From: Paracoccaceae bacterium
Lineage (GTDB): Bacteria > Pseudomonadota > Alphaproteobacteria > Rhodobacterales > Rhodobacteraceae
NCBI GenBank assembly: GCA_023254015.1
Contig: JALQYS010000569.1
Location: 1-6,235 of the forward strand
DNA: 6,235 nucleotides
Direction: 5' to 3'
Of the stretch, positions 1 to 5,998 are shown in pieces; position 1 is the first letter of the stretch; each line of letters begins with the position of its first letter. Below the pieces are notes generated by a model that saw nothing but the letters and a program-made list of their open reading frames with translations, did not search any database and was not told the origin of the DNA. A program made the position numbers and the translations under genes.

Positions 1-165
1 AGCAAACTTCGTGAAGTCCACCTCATCCGCGCCCAGCGAGATCACCATCTTCGGCTTGGCCGCAACCAGATCGGCAATGCCGCCCTTCTGCGCATAGCCC
101 AGCATCAGCCCGCCCATGCGGCTGGCCGCCATGTGGAGCGCGTTGAAGCCGTTCCATCCTTCGCG
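1..165 (-). pseudogene. nuoG: NuoG-like (NADH-quinone oxidoreductase subunit G) fragment, 5' part missing
   Basis: These 55 codons, in the same frame as the upstream ABC ATPase, read WNGFNALHMAASRMGG, GYAQKGGIADL, then a PKMVISLGADEVDF segment. I recognise the pattern from complex I subunit G (NuoG/Nqo3/NDUFS1). There a conserved W-N-x-x-x-L-H-x-A-A-S-x-x-G-x-L-x-L-G-Y stretch is followed by a hydrophobic strand ending in LGAD, inside the molybdopterin-oxidoreductase-like domain of the peripheral arm. Nothing of the N-terminal iron-sulfur domains is present, because the sequence to the right of ~165 is the ABC ATPase. The rest of the fragment lies outside the window. Assignment is by remembered family pattern, without an alignment. 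If the join is an assembly artefact, this is simply the interior of an intact nuoG elsewhere. Confidence 0.65.
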
Positions 166-648
166 CACCAGCTTGGGATCGAACACCAGCGCACGGGCCA
201 GCGCGATCCGCTGCTGCTGGCCACCCGAAAGCTGGGCCGGCCGGCGGTTGGCGAAGGCGCCCATCTGCACCATGTCAAGCGCACGCTTGATCTTGGTCTC
301 GCGCTCATCCTTGCCCATGCCGCGCACTTCCAGCGGGAAGGCCAGGTTTTCGCCCACGGTCATGTGGGGAAACAGCGCATAGTTCTGGAACACCATGCCG
401 ATGCCGCGCTTGTGCGGCGGGACCTGATTGATCGGCCGGCCATCAAGCCGGATTTCACCATGCGTGGCGGTTTCAAACCCGGCCAGCATCATCAGACAGG
501 TCGTCTTGCCCGACCCGGACGGCCCCAGCATCGTGAGGAATTCACCCTTGCCGATCGAAAGGTTCAGATCCTTTACGACAAGGCTGACACCATCATAGCT
601 CTTTTGCACATGCTCAAATGCGACGAAAGCGTCGTTTCGGCTGGTCAT
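1..648 (-). CDS. ABC transporter ATP-binding protein (PotA-like), truncated and fused in frame to a NuoG-like segment; partial
   Basis: The ATG at 648-646 is preceded by a GGGGAG ribosome-binding site. Residues 1-161 are a clear ABC ATPase nucleotide-binding domain: Walker A GPSGSGKT at 42-49, Q-loop FQNYALFPH with Q88, and signature LSGGQQQR at 140-147, followed by IALARALVFDPKLV. The style matches importers of the spermidine/putrescine/iron (PotA/FbpC) class, which energise uptake of a periplasmic-binding-protein substrate at the inner membrane. The next residues should be the Walker B and D-loop (LMDEPLGALD type), then the H-loop and a TOBE domain. None of these appear. From about residue 162 the frame instead reads REGWNGFNALHMAASRMGG and later ISLGADEVDFTKFA, which resembles the C-terminal half of NuoG. 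There is no stop or frameshift at the switch, and the frame is still open at the window edge. Without Walker B this product could not hydrolyse ATP normally. The ATPase identification is firm; the substrate is not known. Confidence 0.85.
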   Translation of the reverse strand, partial: MTSRNDAFVAFEHVQKSYDGVSLVVKDLNLSIGKGEFLTMLGPSGSGKTTCLMMLAGFETATHGEIRLDGRPINQVPPHKRGIGMVFQNYALFPHMTVGENLAFPLEVRGMGKDERETKIKRALDMVQMGAFANRRPAQLSGGQQQRIALARALVFDPKLVREGWNGFNALHMAASRMGGLMLGYAQKGGIADLVAAKPKMVISLGADEVDFTKFA

Positions 649-782
649 GCCAGTCTATCTCCCCGTCTGTCCGGCAGCTGTCCTGCGCTTGTGTTCCATC
701 GACTTAAGCCATTGCAGAGGTCGTTTGCAATCGCCTTCTTGTCGCGTTTCAACATGCACGCCGTTTGCGGGAGGATCGGGCA

Positions 783-808
783 TTTTGCGCCGCATTTGTC
801 GCGCAAAA
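783..808. repeat. Perfect 8-bp inverted repeat in the 649-867 gap
   Basis: TTTTGCGC (783-790) and GCGCAAAA (801-808) form a perfect dyad around a 10-base centre. A looser outer symmetry also exists: GCACGCCGTTTGCG (near 756-769) is similar to the reverse complement of the stretch ending GCGCAAAACGGCATGC (801-816). The gap lies downstream of the RTX gene and upstream of the ABC ATPase, both minus strand. The dyad could be a transcription-factor operator or part of an RNA hairpin. No T-run follows it directly on either strand. I see no gene in 649-867. Confidence 0.4.
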
Positions 809-817
809 CGGCATGCC

Positions 818-855
818 AAAAAACGACAGACAGGACAACCGCCTGCCGACGGCGG
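818..855 (-). terminator. Possible weak terminator after the RTX gene
   Basis: Thirteen bases past the RTX stop, on the minus strand, a GC hairpin (CCGCC / GGCGG, stem arms 851-855 and 839-843, 7-base loop) occurs. A run of six T on the same strand (818-823) follows after a further ~15 bases. The gap between stem and T-run is longer than in a standard intrinsic terminator, so this is only a candidate. Confidence 0.25.
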
Positions 856-867
856 ATCGGTTGCAGC

Positions 868-3800
868 CTAGACGGGAGAATCTGCCGTGGACTTTCCTCC
901 CAGGCAAGACCGATTCCCACCGGGGAACACGGCTGGACAGGCTTGCGCATGCCAGCGCCGCGCCTGCGAAAAGCTCAGCAAGGGCAAGGCGCGCGGGCCA
1001 TAAAGGCTGTCGAGGGTGCCGCCCCGCCCGGCCGGTGCGGTGGACAGGATGGTCTGCGCCAGTGTCATGCGTTGTGCGGGCGCAAGTCCGGCCAGCGCGA
1101 AGGGGCCGGGATAAAGGCTTTCGCAAATGACCCCGTTGGCCCGGACCAGCCCGTGGCGCGGCAGCAGAATGTGGTGATAACTGACATCCCGCATCACAGG
1201 GGCAAGCCGCGCCCCCCAGCCCAGCCGGGCAAGATGCGCGGCCCGCACCAGCGCCCGGCCCTGCCCGGCAAGCTGCACCTCAACCCCGTGTTGCGGCGAC
1301 AAAAGAAGATTGCGCTCGGCCCCATGATGGCCCCGCAGCACCTGCACCGGCGCCTGTTGCGGCCGGGCCGCAACCTCGGCCGCGCCCAGTCGACGCTGCC
1401 CGACCCAGAGCACGGGGGCAACGCTGCCATCCTCCAGCAGCACATCATCCCCCACCCGAATGGCCTCGATCCGCCGGGGGCCGTCGAGCGTGTCGATGCG
1501 GGCGCCGGCGACAAAGCAGGGAACACCCATCGCGACAAGCGCGCCCGGCGCAGACACCTGGGACGGACTGACCCCCTGCAAGACAAGGATCTCGCCCTGG
1601 GGAAAGGTGAGGCGGGCATTGCCGAAACCGTCATCCCGGACCGAGACATCCCAGCTGCGCACCGGGCTGCCGTCGTCGTGGCGCAGCGACGAGACATCCA
1701 GCCGGTCCGTGGTCAGCCCGTCGATCCGCGCCATCTGGAAATCAAGAACGGTGTCGTCGCCCGACGCCTCGACCACCACAAAGCTGTCGCGCCCGTCGCC
1801 GCCCTGCAGCCGGTCATTGCCGATGCCGCCCGACAGCGTGTCGTCGCCCGCGCCGCCGATCAGGCTGTCGGCGCCCTCATTGCCTTCGATCAGGTCATTG
1901 CCGCTGCCGCCATCGACCGTGTCATTTCCCCCCCGCGCGCGGAGCGAGTCGTCGCCTCCCCCGCCATAAAGGCTGTCGGCCGCCGCCCGCCCCTGCAACG
2001 TGTCGGCAAAGGCCGAGCCGCTGACCCCCTCGAACCCTGACAGGGTATCGCCCGCCGCCGCAAGGCCGGTAAAGCCGCTGTCGATGTCGACAAAGACCCC
2101 GGCCGTCGCATCCGAGTAATCCAACAGGTCATTGCCTGTTCCGCCGTTCAGGCTGTCGGCCCCGGCGCCGCCGCGCAGCGTGTCTTCCCCATCGCCGCCA
2201 AACAGCGAATCATTGCCGTCACCGCCCTCCAGAACGGCGTTGCCGGACATGTTGTTGAGAAAATCGTTGCCGCTGCCGCCATAGGCGCTGTCATTGCCCA
2301 TCGCGCTGAGCAGCCAGTCGTCGCCGGTCCCGCCATAAAGCAGGTCATTGCCGGCATCGCCGTTCAGCGTGTCATTGCCATCTTCGCCGAAAACCGTGTC
2401 GTCCCCGTCGTCGCCGTTGACATGATCGGCCCCGCCGCCGCCCATGATCAGGTCGTTGCCGGTGCCGGCCTTCACACTGTCGGCCCCCGTGCCGCCCCTG
2501 ATCGTGTCATTCCCGCCGCGGGTGTCGTAATACATGCCGCCGCCATCGGCCTGCCCGTCGATGGAATCAGCATAGGCGGTGGTGGCGATGTATTCGATGT
2601 CCGCAAAGGTCAGTGTGCTGCCGGAGGAGCTTGCAGTGCCTGCGCCCTGTCCTGTCAGCGTGATCGTGCCCCCGACCGGCGCCGAGGACAGATCGAGGAT
2701 GTCATAGTCATACCCGCCCTCGCCGCCGAAAACGCTGTCGCCCGCCCCGGCGACAAAGAAATCGCGCCCGTCACCGCCATAAAGCGCATCGCCCCCCCCA
2801 TCGAGATCGATCCGCGTGGTCAGCGTGTCATCGCCCAACCCGCCATAGGCGCTGTCATTGGCCGAATCGGCCGTGGTCAGATCGATCTTGTCAGAGCCAC
2901 CGTCGCCCATGACCAGATCGGCCCCAAGGCCGCCATCCAGCGTGTCGTTACCCAGGCCACCATAAAGCGAATCATTTCCGCCGCCGCCCTGCACCAGATC
3001 GTCGCCGTCCTCGGCGCTGATCTGGTCATTGCCGGCACCGCCCTGAACCGTGTCGGCCCCGCCGCCTGACCAGATGGTGTCATCGCCATCCCCGGCATCG
3101 ACAAAACTGGCACCGGGTTCCAGGTTGTTCAGGCGATCATCGATCAGATCGTTGCCCGCCCCCCCATAGACCGTGTCGTTGCCCGCGCCGAAATAGATAG
3201 TGTCATGGCCAGCGCCACCATCGATCAGGTCGTTGCCCGACCCGCCGGTGATGCTGTCGGCCCCCCCGAGGCCATAGATGACCACACCATCATTGTCGGC
3301 GCCGGCGTTGAGGGTGTCGGCGTATTCCGTGCCCCCCAGCCCTTCCAGCCCGGTGAAGCTGCCCGTGGCATAGCCGCCCGCAAAGGCATAGCTGCCGGCA
3401 TCGGTTCCGCTGAAGGTGACGCTGACGCCGTTGGTGCTGACATAATTCGCAAACCACATCGCATCCATGTCGCCGGCATTCTCGCCGAGGTCATAGAAGT
3501 CCTGGTTGTGATCGTCAGTTATGACCACAACGTCGTTGCCTTCGCCGCCATAGCTGCTGTCGTTGCCGACGCCGCCCGAGAGCGTATCGTTCCCGGTGCC
3601 GCCGTAAAGCAGGTCGTTCTCGCCGCCGCCAATGATGCTGTCATCGCCAAGGCCGCCATAGACGGTGTCATTGCCGCCTTCGTTGCTCCAGCTGCCGAAA
3701 CTGTCGTTGCCCGCGCCCAGATCGGCGCTGTCATCGCCCCAGCCGCCATAGACCGTGTCCTTGCCCGCCCCGCCATAGACCAGATCGTTTTCGCTGCCCG

Positions 3801-4767
3801 CTTCGACACTGTCATCGCCGAAATCGGTGTAGATCGTGTCGGCCCCCTGCCCGCCGCTGATCGTGTCATTGAAATCGCCGGCATAGGTGATGGATTGAGC
3901 AAGCGCCCCTTCATAGACGCCAAGATAACTGCCCGTTGCCGCATCGGTCAGCATCCAGTTGTGTTCGGCATAGGTCGTCGTGTTCCAGCTTTGGCCCGGC
4001 GACAGCCTGGCGTAAAGCTGCGGGGTTCCGGTCTGGTCGATCCAGTAGACCCGGATCGTCAGGCTTGAGGTGTTGGTGAAAGAGACGGTCGTGGGCGTGC
4101 TTGACGGCCCAGAGGTGTAGAAGGCCGGGTCAAAGGTGCGGATGTCGCCGCGGATCAGATCGGCACCATCGCCGCCGATCAGGCTGTCACGGCCCTGCCC
4201 GCCTTCGATCGTGTCCGCCCCCGTGCCACCATCGACCGTGTCGGCGCCGTCGTCGCCCGCAACGAAATCATTGCCCGCATCGCCGAAAACCTGGTCATTT
4301 CCGGTTCCGCCAAGCACCACATCATTTCCGTTGCCGCCATGGGCCGTGTCATTGCCCGTGCCGCCGTGCAGGAGATCCTGCTCGCCATCCCCGCCGTAAA
4401 GCAGGTCGTTGCCCTCGCCGCCGAAACCCCAGTTGTAACCTGCATTGCCGGCATAGATGGAATCGTCGCCCGCGCCGCCATAAAGGTCGTCATAGGTATC
4501 CGACCCGCCGCTCAGGCTGTCATTGCCCGCATCGCCGTAGACCTGATCATAGCCTTTTGATGCCGTGATCGTGTCATTGCCGGTTCCGGCATAGACGAAA
4601 TCATCACCGTCGCCGGCGTTGATGCTGTCGGCCCCGTCGCCGCCATAGATGCTGTCAACGCCGCCCTGACCAGAGATGGTGTCGTTGCCACCATAGCCAA
4701 AGATGCTGTCGGCATCCGAACTGCCCGTCTGCGAGTCGTTGCCGCTGCCGCCGTAATAAGTCGCCAT
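868..4767 (-). CDS. Large RTX calcium-binding protein with VHL-like insert and C-terminal Hint domain
   Basis: From the ATG at 4767-4765 to the TAG at 870-868 this encodes 1299 residues. Roughly 65 glycine/aspartate nonapeptides of the GGxGxDxUx type (for example YGGSGNDS, YGGAGDDSIY) predict calcium-bound parallel beta-rolls that fold after export. By residue: RTX block ~4-210; VHL-like domain ~225-295; RTX ~299-413; spacer ~414-486; RTX ~487-668; spacer ~669-736; RTX with a short spacer (~881-924) to ~995; a pre-Hint segment ~996-1083 (DRLDVSSL, WDVSVRDDGFGNARLTFP); Hint domain from Cys1084; a ~75-residue tail. There is no N-terminal signal peptide, so type I secretion is inferred; no ABC exporter or membrane-fusion gene is in the window. 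The frame also has ATG at 4815 and TTG at 4824, but 4767 gives the typical MATYYGGSGNDS RTX start; its Shine-Dalgarno is weak (TGGG ~12 bases upstream). The substrate and role (surface layer, adhesion or toxin-like) cannot be told; no protease or lipase motif was seen. Confidence 0.9.
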   Translation of the reverse strand: MATYYGGSGNDSQTGSSDADSIFGYGGNDTISGQGGVDSIYGGDGADSINAGDGDDFVYAGTGNDTITASKGYDQVYGDAGNDSLSGGSDTYDDLYGGAGDDSIYAGNAGYNWGFGGEGNDLLYGGDGEQDLLHGGTGNDTAHGGNGNDVVLGGTGNDQVFGDAGNDFVAGDDGADTVDGGTGADTIEGGQGRDSLIGGDGADLIRGDIRTFDPAFYTSGPSSTPTTVSFTNTSSLTIRVYWIDQTGTPQLYARLSPGQSWNTTTYAEHNWMLTDAATGSYLGVYEGALAQSITYAGDFNDTISGGQGADTIYTDFGDDSVEAGSENDLVYGGAGKDTVYGGWGDDSADLGAGNDSFGSWSNEGGNDTVYGGLGDDSIIGGGENDLLYGGTGNDTLSGGVGNDSSYGGEGNDVVVITDDHNQDFYDLGENAGDMDAMWFANYVSTNGVSVTFSGTDAGSYAFAGGYATGSFTGLEGLGGTEYADTLNAGADNDGVVIYGLGGADSITGGSGNDLIDGGAGHDTIYFGAGNDTVYGGAGNDLIDDRLNNLEPGASFVDAGDGDDTIWSGGGADTVQGGAGNDQISAEDGDDLVQGGGGNDSLYGGLGNDTLDGGLGADLVMGDGGSDKIDLTTADSANDSAYGGLGDDTLTTRIDLDGGGDALYGGDGRDFFVAGAGDSVFGGEGGYDYDILDLSSAPVGGTITLTGQGAGTASSSGSTLTFADIEYIATTAYADSIDGQADGGGMYYDTRGGNDTIRGGTGADSVKAGTGNDLIMGGGGADHVNGDDGDDTVFGEDGNDTLNGDAGNDLLYGGTGDDWLLSAMGNDSAYGGSGNDFLNNMSGNAVLEGGDGNDSLFGGDGEDTLRGGAGADSLNGGTGNDLLDYSDATAGVFVDIDSGFTGLAAAGDTLSGFEGVSGSAFADTLQGRAAADSLYGGGGDDSLRARGGNDTVDGGSGNDLIEGNEGADSLIGGAGDDTLSGGIGNDRLQGGDGRDSFVVVEASGDDTVLDFQMARIDGLTTDRLDVSSLRHDDGSPVRSWDVSVRDDGFGNARLTFPQGEILVLQGVSPSQVSAPGALVAMGVPCFVAGARIDTLDGPRRIEAIRVGDDVLLEDGSVAPVLWVGQRRLGAAEVAARPQQAPVQVLRGHHGAERNLLLSPQHGVEVQLAGQGRALVRAAHLARLGWGARLAPVMRDVSYHHILLPRHGLVRANGVICESLYPGPFALAGLAPAQRMTLAQTILSTAPAGRGGTLDSLYGPRALPLLSFSQARRWHAQACPAVFPGGNRSCLGGKSTADSPV
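1099..1518 (-). other. Hint (Hedgehog/intein, Hint_2-type) domain of the RTX protein
   Basis: Residues ~1084-1223 carry the usual Hint_2 landmarks in order: PCFVAGARIDTLDGPRRIEA with the nucleophile-position Cys1084 (codon 1518-1516); VGDDVLLEDGSVAPVLWVGQ; LSPQHGVEV with His1160, equivalent to the B-block T/S-x-x-H; a VRAAHL block; SYHHILLPRHGLVRANG; and ICESLYPG near the end. In Hedgehog and inteins this fold performs an N-to-S acyl shift at the first cysteine. In bacterial RTX proteins it may cleave or remodel the C-terminus, but that activity is inferred here. The first Cys and the B-block His are both present, so the domain is not obviously dead. The -75-residue tail after it (TLDSLYGPRALPLLSF) fits the usual end of this family. 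Confidence 0.85.
1783..4758 (-). repeat. RTX nonapeptide-coding repeats (27-base period, degenerate)
   Basis: On the minus strand a degenerate ~27-base unit encoding GGxGNDxUx recurs roughly 65 times by eye. The clearest runs are at 4758-4141, 3873-3529, 3309-2764, 2559-2128 and 1995-1783. On the plus strand it appears as recurring variants of TCGTTGCCxxxxCCGCC. Copies differ at the DNA level, chiefly at third positions and at the variable amino acids, as expected for an old repeat under protein selection. The non-repeat stretches between runs are the VHL-like domain (~4095-3885) and spacers (~3528-3310, ~2763-2560, ~2127-1996). The spacers contain the common linker pattern with GLEGLGGTEYADTLNAG or FEGVSGSAFADTLQG. 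Confidence 0.9.
3885..4095 (-). other. VHL beta-domain-like insert in the RTX protein
   Basis: Residues ~225-295 interrupt the glycine/aspartate repeats with a compact, non-repetitive segment: TVSFTNTSSLTIRVYWIDQ, GTPQLYARLSPGQSW, TYAEHNWMLTDAATGSYLG. From memory, human VHL has VIFCNRS, VWLNFDGEPQPYPTLPPGT and HSYRGHLWLFRDAGTHDG at matching spacing. The pattern W-x(9)-Y-x(12)-S/T-x(3)-H-x-W is kept without gaps (W242, Y252, T265, H269, W271). Bacterial proteins with this beta-sandwich are known, so the fold assignment is reasonable. Its ligand here is unknown. It sits between the first and second RTX blocks, so it would be displayed from the beta-roll rod. Confidence 0.75.
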
Positions 4768-4853
4768 GTCTTTTGTACCCAGAACCGAACCGCAGACAGG
4801 CTGCGGGCGGACCATTCTGGGCAACGCGGCTCTAACGCCGGGTTAAGCCGAAA

Positions 4854-4859
4854 ATTCTA
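4854..4859 (-). promoter_or_regulatory. Possible -10 element (TAGAAT) upstream of the RTX gene
   Basis: In the gap between the tRNA and the RTX start, the minus strand carries TAGAAT, one base from the consensus TATAAT, about 87 bases before the ATG at 4767. No convincing -35 hexamer lies 16-18 bases upstream of it. A TTGCGC is present but about 27 bases away. Weak support only. Confidence 0.2.
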
Positions 4860-4917
4860 GCGAAAGGAGGGAGGGTTGGATGACACGCGCAAGGCGTCTG
4901 TCTTACCCGAGGCAGAT

Positions 4918-5004
4918 TGGTGCGGATGAAAAGACTCGAACTTTCACTCCGGTTAAGGAACAGCGACCTCAACGCTGCGCGTCTACCAATTCCGCCACAT
5001 CCGC
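4918..5004 (-). tRNA. tRNA-Leu (anticodon GAG)
   Basis: Read on the minus strand, GCGGATG (5004-4998) pairs perfectly with CATCCGC (4928-4922), followed by discriminator A and an encoded CCA (4920-4918). The anticodon arm is CAGCG-TTGAGGT-CGCTG, giving anticodon GAG (plus-strand positions 4970-4968). This reads CUC/CUU leucine codons. A long variable arm (TCC ttaacc GGA) marks it as a class II tRNA, and the T loop is TTCGAGT on a GAAAG/CTTTT stem with one G-T pair. The D region GGCGGAATTGGTAGACGC is typical of leucine tRNAs. It is transcribed towards the RTX gene and away from lipB. Confidence 0.95.
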
Positions 5005-5144
5005 ACTGATCTGGCCTCGGGTAACCGGGTGTTTAGCCGCAAGGTGCGGGGAAGAAAAGAGGGATTCTGCAGGTTCTTGCCGGCTTGGCGTTGCAATCAC
5101 GCGGTCGTCGGGCCATCTGTGGGCCGCAGATCATCCCGGGGCAC

Positions 5145-5150
5145 AGGAGG
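5145..5150 (+). promoter_or_regulatory. Ribosome-binding site of lipB
   Basis: A perfect AGGAGG lies 5 bases before the ATG at 5156. It fixes the lipB start at that codon rather than at in-frame upstream starts, which would run through the antisense of the tRNA. Confidence 0.85.
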
Positions 5151-5155
5151 CACGC

Positions 5156-5824
5156 ATGGATCAGGTCGAATGGACAACCCTTCCAGGCCTTTCCGACTAT
5201 GCCGAAACGCTGGCCGCGATGGAGGCCCGCGTGGCCGCCATCCAGCAGGGACAGGCCCCCGAGGCGATCTGGCTTCTGGAACATCCGCCGCTTTACACCG
5301 CCGGCACCTCGGCCAAGCCCGCCGATCTGGTGGATCCCGGCCGCTTTCCGGTGCATCCGGTCGGACGCGGCGGACAATACACCTACCACGGGCCGGGGCA
5401 GCGGGTGGTCTATGTGATGCTGGATGTCGGCCGCCGCGAAAAGGATGTGCGCTGTTTCGTGCGGCATCTGGAAAACTGGGTGATCGCGGCGCTGGCCGAG
5501 TTCAACGTCAAGGGCGAGATCCGTCCGGGCCGGGTAGGCGTCTGGGTCACGCGCCCCGAGAAGCCGCGCTTGGCCGATGGAACGCTGGCCGAAGACAAGA
5601 TCGCCGCCATCGGCATCAAGCTGCGCCGCTGGGTCAGCTTTCACGGTATCTCGATCAACGTCGAACCGGACCTTTCGCATTTCTCGGGTATCGTGCCCTG
5701 CGGCATCCGTGACCACGGCGTGACCAGCCTTGTCGATCTGGGCCTGCCCGTCACCATGGCCGATCTGGACATGGCGCTGCGGACCACCTTCGACGGCGCG
5801 ATGACCGCAACCTGCGCCGTCTGA
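5156..5824 (+). CDS. lipB: Octanoyltransferase LipB (lipoyl(octanoyl) transferase)
   Basis: This 222-residue protein transfers octanoate from acyl carrier protein to the lipoyl domains of 2-oxo acid dehydrogenases and the glycine-cleavage H protein in the cytoplasm, the first step of lipoate synthesis before LipA adds sulfur. Family landmarks are all visible: LLEHPPLYTAGTSA at 40-53, VGRGGQYTYHGPGQRVVY near 69-86 (RGGxxTYHGPGQ), catalytic lysine K138 in DKIAAIGIKLRRW, SFHGISINV at 151-159, and catalytic cysteine C172 in IVPCGIRDHGVTSL. The length is normal for the family. The ATG has a perfect AGGAGG 5 bases upstream. It is divergent from the tRNA-Leu; the 151 bases between them must hold both promoters. 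No lipA is next to it on the right, so it appears to be a single-gene transcript. Identification is secure. Confidence 0.96.
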   Translation: MDQVEWTTLPGLSDYAETLAAMEARVAAIQQGQAPEAIWLLEHPPLYTAGTSAKPADLVDPGRFPVHPVGRGGQYTYHGPGQRVVYVMLDVGRREKDVRCFVRHLENWVIAALAEFNVKGEIRPGRVGVWVTRPEKPRLADGTLAEDKIAAIGIKLRRWVSFHGISINVEPDLSHFSGIVPCGIRDHGVTSLVDLGLPVTMADLDMALRTTFDGAMTATCAV

Positions 5825-5872
5825 CGCGCCCCAAACCCGCCTTGCCTTCCACCGACGGCATCGGGCCGATAG

Positions 5873-5893
5873 ATCGCTGCCCCGCGATTTCAA
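5873..5893 (+). terminator. Possible weak terminator after lipB
   Basis: ATCGC (5873-5877) and GCGAT (5884-5888) can form a 5-bp stem around TGCCCC, followed by TTTC. It lies about 50 bases after the lipB stop. The stem is short and the T-run brief, so support is low. A nearby near-palindrome ATCGG-G-CCGAT (~5860-5870) could add to the structure. Confidence 0.25.
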
Positions 5894-5913
5894 GAATATT
5901 TTCCCGATGAACC

Positions 5914-5937
5914 ACTCAAAACCGAGTGTTTTTGAGT
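5914..5937. repeat. Inverted repeat ACTCAAAA...TTTTGAGT with a competing stem
   Basis: ACTCAAAA (5914-5921) and TTTTGAGT (5930-5937) are perfect complements around an 8-base centre. A second stem, CACTC (5913-5917) with GAGTG (5924-5928), uses the same left arm, so the two pairings exclude each other. It lies in an AT-rich island between lipB and the next gene. It could be a late terminator for lipB or an operator for the exported-protein gene; the sequence does not decide. Confidence 0.45.
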
Positions 5938-5953
5938 AACAAATTTGCGAATA

Positions 5954-5998
5954 TGCACAGATGAACCAATGGTGTGCACTATAGCGCATTGATGCACA
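5954..5998. promoter_or_regulatory. Three TGCACA motifs upstream of the exported-protein gene
   Basis: ATGCACA occurs at 5953-5959 and 5992-5998, and its reverse complement TGTGCA at 5973-5978. Adjacent members therefore form inverted pairs 13-14 bases apart. They flank a TATAGC (5980-5985) that could serve as a -10. This arrangement looks like a set of binding sites for a dimeric regulator of the gene starting at 6103, but no regulator can be named. Confidence 0.35.

Noticed and set aside
133..2040. 635-codon open frame on the plus strand, antisense to the ATPase and the 3' part of the RTX gene
   Set aside because: It crosses two genuine minus-strand genes and the gap between them, has low-complexity composition, and no recognisable domain. 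Long antisense frames are expected opposite GC-rich codon-biased genes.
2422..4068. Plus-strand open frames at 2422-3069 and 3205-4068
   Set aside because: They are the antisense image of the RTX repeats (recurring VI/AA-rich pattern every nine codons) and have no ribosome-binding site or domain of their own.
1750..4758. CRISPR-like array suggested by evenly spaced short repeats
   Set aside because: The ~27-base period is the RTX nonapeptide. Units are degenerate, contiguous and in frame, with no constant repeat and unique spacers.
4918..5004. tRNA-Leu as an integration site (att) for a mobile element
   Set aside because: I saw no second copy of the tRNA 3' end in the window and no integrase or transposase, so nothing supports an inserted element.
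4880..5155. In-frame upstream extension of lipB from the ATG at 4880, which has an AGGAGG-like tract at 4865-4870
   Set aside because: The extension would translate the antisense of the tRNA-Leu gene, adds 92 residues absent from LipB family members, and the ATG at 5156 has a perfect, well-spaced ribosome-binding site.
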